DNA from: an uncultured Oscillospiraceae bacterium
Lineage (GTDB): Bacteria > Bacillota > Clostridia > Oscillospirales > Acutalibacteraceae
Assembly (NCBI GenBank): GCA_900549155.1
Contig: URNF01000038.1
Span: 1 to 15,882 of the forward strand
DNA: 15,882 bases
Direction of reading: 5' to 3'
In this document: piece after piece, positions 13,498-15,882 of the stretch
Position numbering within the stretch: the first letter of the stretch is position 1
How the letters are laid out: each line of letters begins with the position of its first letter
The notes under the pieces: generated by a model
Seen by the model: the letters and a program-made list of their open reading frames with translations, nothing else
Told to the model about the DNA's origin: nothing
Databases searched by the model: none
Position numbers and translations under genes: made by a program

Positions 13498-15258
13498 ATG
13501 GCAAACACGGAAAAATGGGATCTGACGGATATTTATGCCGATGACGCGGGCTTTGAAGCGGACATTCTCCGCATAAATGAGCTGGCAAAAACGATAAACG
13601 ACATGCAGGGAAAGCTCGCAGATGTCGCTGTACTGCGCGAGGTGCTGCTGACCGACACAGAGCTGTCAAAGCTGCTGGAAAAAGCCTATGGCTATGCGCA
13701 TCTGCGCTATGACCTCAATCACACCGACGCGGCGGCACAGGCGATGCATGACCGCGCAATGACGGTGTATTATGCGGCGGTGGAAGCCACCTCATTCATT
13801 CTGCCGGAATTGACGGCGCTGCCGGACGGTGTGACCGAAAAGGCGCTCGCTGCCTATCCGGAGCTTGCGGACTATGCGCATTTTCTCGATGATGTCACAC
13901 GTCACAAGCCGCACGTTCTGTCAAAGCGCGAGGAACAGCTGCTGACCTTGGCGGCACCCGCACTTTCGAGCATGGACACGGCTTTTTCCATGCTGGAAAG
14001 CGCCGATCTTGACAAGGGCACGGTGACGGATGAAAACGGCAACACCGTCAAGCTGACCGACGGCGAATTTGCCAAATTCCGTGAGAGCCGCGACCGCCGC
14101 GTGCGCGCCGATGCATTCCGCGCACTGCACGAGGCGTTTGCCGGAGTGGGCAACACGGTCGCGTCGCTGTATGCGGGGCAGGTGCGCGCCGATCTTTTTG
14201 AAGCCAAGGCACGGCACTATGATTCCTGCCTTTCGCGGGCACTGTTTTCCGACCGTCTGCCGGAGAGTCTCTACAGCGGACTGATCGAAGCGGTGCACAA
14301 GAGTCTTCCCGCACATTACCGTTATCTGGAACTGCGGCGCAAGGCGCTCGGTGTGGATAAGCTGCATCTGTATGACGGCTATGTGCCGCTGGTGAAATCT
14401 GCTGACGACGTCAGCTACACCTATGCCGAAGCCAAAGAGCTTGTGAAAAACTATCTTTCCCCGCTCGGCACACAGTACGGCAAGGATCTCGACCGCCTGC
14501 TTGCGGGCGGCTGGGTGGATGTCTATGAAGCTCCCGGCAAGGAAACGGGTGCTTATGCCACCGGTATCTACGGTGTCCATCCATATATGCTGCTCAATTT
14601 CGTCGGAAAGCTCAACGACGTGTTCACGCTGGCGCATGAGGCGGGACACTGCATGCACACCTATTATTCCGACACCCAGCCCTATATCAACAAGGACTAT
14701 CCCATTTTCCTGGCAGAGATCGCCTCTACCGTCAACGAAAATCTGCTTTTGCGCGGTATGATTGCCGACACGGACGACAAGGAAAAACAGGCATATCTGC
14801 TCAATCACTTCATCGACGAGGTGCGCGGCACCATCATTCGGCAGACCATGTTTGCGGAATTTGAGTGGAAAGCGCACAAGCTGGCGGAAAGGGGAGAGCC
14901 GCTCACGGCGGAGGTGTTCTGCAAGCTGTACCATGAGCTGCTCACGCTGTATTTCGGTCCCGATGTGGAGATCGATCCGTATATGGATTGGGAATGGGCG
15001 CGCATTCCGCATTTCTATCGCGCATTTTATGTGTTCAAATATGCGACCGGTTTTTCCGCTGCGGCAGCAATCAGCAAGAAGCTGCTGGAAACCGGCGAAG
15101 TAGCACCGTATTTGGCATTTTTGCACGCGGGCGGCAGCGACTATCCGCTTGAGACGCTGAAAAAGGCGGGAGTGGATCTTTCGACACCCGTGCCCGTTTC
15201 GGCGGCGCTTTCGGAATTTGAGGACAGTATCGAACAGCTGGAAAAGCTGCTGAAATAA
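13498..15258 (+). CDS. pepF: Oligoendopeptidase F (M3B zinc metallopeptidase)
   Basis: A 586-residue cytoplasmic peptidase that cleaves short oligopeptides. The zinc motif is H380-E381-A-G-H384 in LAHEAGHCMHTYYS, with E381 catalytic, and E407 in IFLAEIASTVNE is the expected third ligand. The protein opens with EKWDLTDIY, the usual M3B N-terminal signature, continues through a long helical N-terminal domain, and ends with the YATGFSAAAAISKKLL and GGSDYPLETLKKAGVDL segments that line the closed substrate cavity. Its length is normal (about 600). There is no signal peptide, so it acts in the cytoplasm. It begins 22 nt after the SDR gene, and rpiB follows after 11 nt, which suggests one transcript. 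The call is firm; natural substrates are not known from sequence. Confidence 0.95.
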   Translation: MANTEKWDLTDIYADDAGFEADILRINELAKTINDMQGKLADVAVLREVLLTDTELSKLLEKAYGYAHLRYDLNHTDAAAQAMHDRAMTVYYAAVEATSFILPELTALPDGVTEKALAAYPELADYAHFLDDVTRHKPHVLSKREEQLLTLAAPALSSMDTAFSMLESADLDKGTVTDENGNTVKLTDGEFAKFRESRDRRVRADAFRALHEAFAGVGNTVASLYAGQVRADLFEAKARHYDSCLSRALFSDRLPESLYSGLIEAVHKSLPAHYRYLELRRKALGVDKLHLYDGYVPLVKSADDVSYTYAEAKELVKNYLSPLGTQYGKDLDRLLAGGWVDVYEAPGKETGAYATGIYGVHPYMLLNFVGKLNDVFTLAHEAGHCMHTYYSDTQPYINKDYPIFLAEIASTVNENLLLRGMIADTDDKEKQAYLLNHFIDEVRGTIIRQTMFAEFEWKAHKLAERGEPLTAEVFCKLYHELLTLYFGPDVEIDPYMDWEWARIPHFYRAFYVFKYATGFSAAAAISKKLLETGEVAPYLAFLHAGGSDYPLETLKKAGVDLSTPVPVSAALSEFEDSIEQLEKLLK

Positions 15259-15269
15259 GGAGGAGCGTT

Positions 15270-15719
15270 ATGATAGCGATTGCATGTGACCATTCCGCTT
15301 TGGAAATGAAAGAAACGATCAAAAAAATGCTGGATGAAATGGGTCTTGCCTATAAGGATTTCGGCACAAACAGCGAGGAAAGCTGCCACTATCCTATTTT
15401 CGGTGCCCGCGCTGCAAAGGCGGTGGCATCGGGAGAATGCGAACGCGGCATCCTCATTTGCGGCACCGGCATCGGTATGTCGCTGGCGGCAAACAAGGTG
15501 AAGGGCATCCGCTGTGTTGCGTGCAGCGAGCCCTATTCCGCACGGCTTTCCCGCGCGCATAACAACGCAAATATGCTGTCGATCGGTGCACGCGTGATCG
15601 GCCCGGAAATGGCGAAAATGATCGTCGGCGAGTTTCTGAACACCGCGTTTGAGGGCGGTCGTCACCAGCTGCGTGTGGACATGATCACGGCGCTTGAAAA
15701 CGGCGAAGACATCGAATAA
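15270..15719 (+). CDS. rpiB: Ribose-5-phosphate isomerase B (RpiB/LacAB family)
   Basis: A 149-residue sugar-phosphate isomerase that interconverts ribose 5-phosphate and ribulose 5-phosphate in the pentose phosphate pathway. The N-terminal IACDHSALEMK provides D7 and H8. The phosphate/anion-hole loop is ICGTGIGMSLAANK, with the catalytic-base cysteine C64. The SRAHNNANMLSIGARV segment supplies the ring-opening histidine. The active-site Cys favours ribose 5-phosphate isomerase B over the LacA/LacB subunits, and no tagatose pathway genes are near. A full AAGGAGGA at 15257-15264, overlapping the pepF stop, lies 5 nt before the ATG. The length is typical (about 145-150). Confidence 0.95.
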   Translation: MIAIACDHSALEMKETIKKMLDEMGLAYKDFGTNSEESCHYPIFGARAAKAVASGECERGILICGTGIGMSLAANKVKGIRCVACSEPYSARLSRAHNNANMLSIGARVIGPEMAKMIVGEFLNTAFEGGRHQLRVDMITALENGEDIE

Positions 15720-15743
15720 ATACTTTTTATCACCCGTCGGGCA

Positions 15744-15749
15744 TATACT
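15744..15749 (+). promoter_or_regulatory. Possible -10 element before the last gene
   Basis: GCATATACT at 15741-15749 contains TATACT, and transcription would start near 15756, just before the next ribosome binding site. No convincing -35 box exists 17 nt upstream (TACTTT at 15721-15726). The CATA-type context could equally suit a sporulation sigma factor. There is no terminator between rpiB and this site. Confidence 0.3.
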
Positions 15750-15769
15750 GCCATGATGAGGTGATAGGA

Positions 15770-15882
15770 ATGAACGGTCGAAAAACAGCCATTTGCGCCG
15801 TGCTGTGCGTTGCCGTTTTGGCGGTGGGCGGCGTTGTCCGTCGGGCGCACACGGTTTCCGTTGCAGCAACACCGTCGGCAAC
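15770..15882 (+). CDS. Exported or membrane-anchored protein, N-terminus only (3' end cut)
   Basis: Only the first 37 residues are present. They form an N-terminal signal or anchor: positive MNGRK, then a hydrophobic run from about residue 7 to 23 (ICAVLCVAVLAVGGVV), then RRAHTVSVAATPSA with several small residues that could include a cleavage site. Cysteines at residues 9 and 13 fall inside the hydrophobic core and do not form a clear lipobox. GAGGTG at 15758-15763 lies 6 nt before ATG 15770. The gene starts 50 nt after rpiB, on the same strand, possibly with its own promoter. No function can be assigned, since the mature domain lies beyond the window. Confidence 0.65.
   Translation, partial: MNGRKTAICAVLCVAVLAVGGVVRRAHTVSVAATPSA

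Noticed and set aside
13921..15126. 401-codon open frame on the - strand
   Set aside because: It is antisense to pepF, whose zinc motif and length are convincing; there is no ribosome binding site or family motif.
15733..15741. CCCGTCGGG palindrome after rpiB as a terminator
   Set aside because: The loop would be one base and no T-run follows; it cannot form a working intrinsic terminator.
1..15882. CRISPR array, tRNA/rRNA, insertion sequence, toxin-antitoxin or phage-defence system
   Set aside because: No direct-repeat series, RNA gene signature, transposase, integrase or defence-domain protein was seen on either strand; every gap longer than 100 bases is absent apart from the cut ends.

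Overview
All genes lie on the + strand: 14 complete coding sequences plus one cut at each end. Protein families, strong AGGAGG-type ribosome binding sites, tight gene packing and about 40-63% GC in hand-counted samples suggest a Gram-positive member of the Clostridia, most likely an Oscillospiraceae/Ruminococcaceae-type gut bacterium. This taxonomic placement is inference; no RNA gene or other phylogenetic marker is present.

Bases 1-11079 are the downstream part of a Wzx/Wzy-type capsule or exopolysaccharide operon. In order they encode the end of a CapD/EpsC-type nucleotide-sugar dehydratase, an EpsG/Wzy-like polymerase, two GT4-type glycosyltransferases, a GT2 glycosyltransferase, a TupA-like ATP-grasp protein, a Wzx-type flippase, and a complete CapE-CapF-CapG set predicted to make UDP-N-acetyl-L-fucosamine from UDP-GlcNAc. 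Gaps are short (57 nt at most) and several genes overlap, so this looks like one transcript. The expected chain is: sugar nucleotides made by CapD-like and CapEFG enzymes, repeat unit built on a lipid carrier by the three transferases, possible non-sugar decoration by the ATP-grasp protein, flipping by Wzx and polymerisation by EpsG/Wzy. The priming transferase and chain-length/kinase regulators are not in the window and are presumably upstream.

An intrinsic terminator at 11082-11119 closes that operon. A sigma-A-type extended -10 promoter follows at once and starts a housekeeping group: mutY (adenine DNA glycosylase), a dCMP deaminase-like gene, a FabG-like SDR that may be the EF-P 5-aminopentanone reductase, pepF (M3 oligopeptidase) and rpiB. 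The window ends inside a gene for a small exported or membrane-anchored protein.

I found no CRISPR array, tRNA, rRNA, insertion sequence or phage gene. No clearly undescribed system is visible. The points most worth checking are the ATP-grasp gene inside the glycan operon, the composition step at about 7650 between the AT-richer glycan-specific genes and the GC-rich capEFG block, and the broken-looking dehydratase motif at the left edge.
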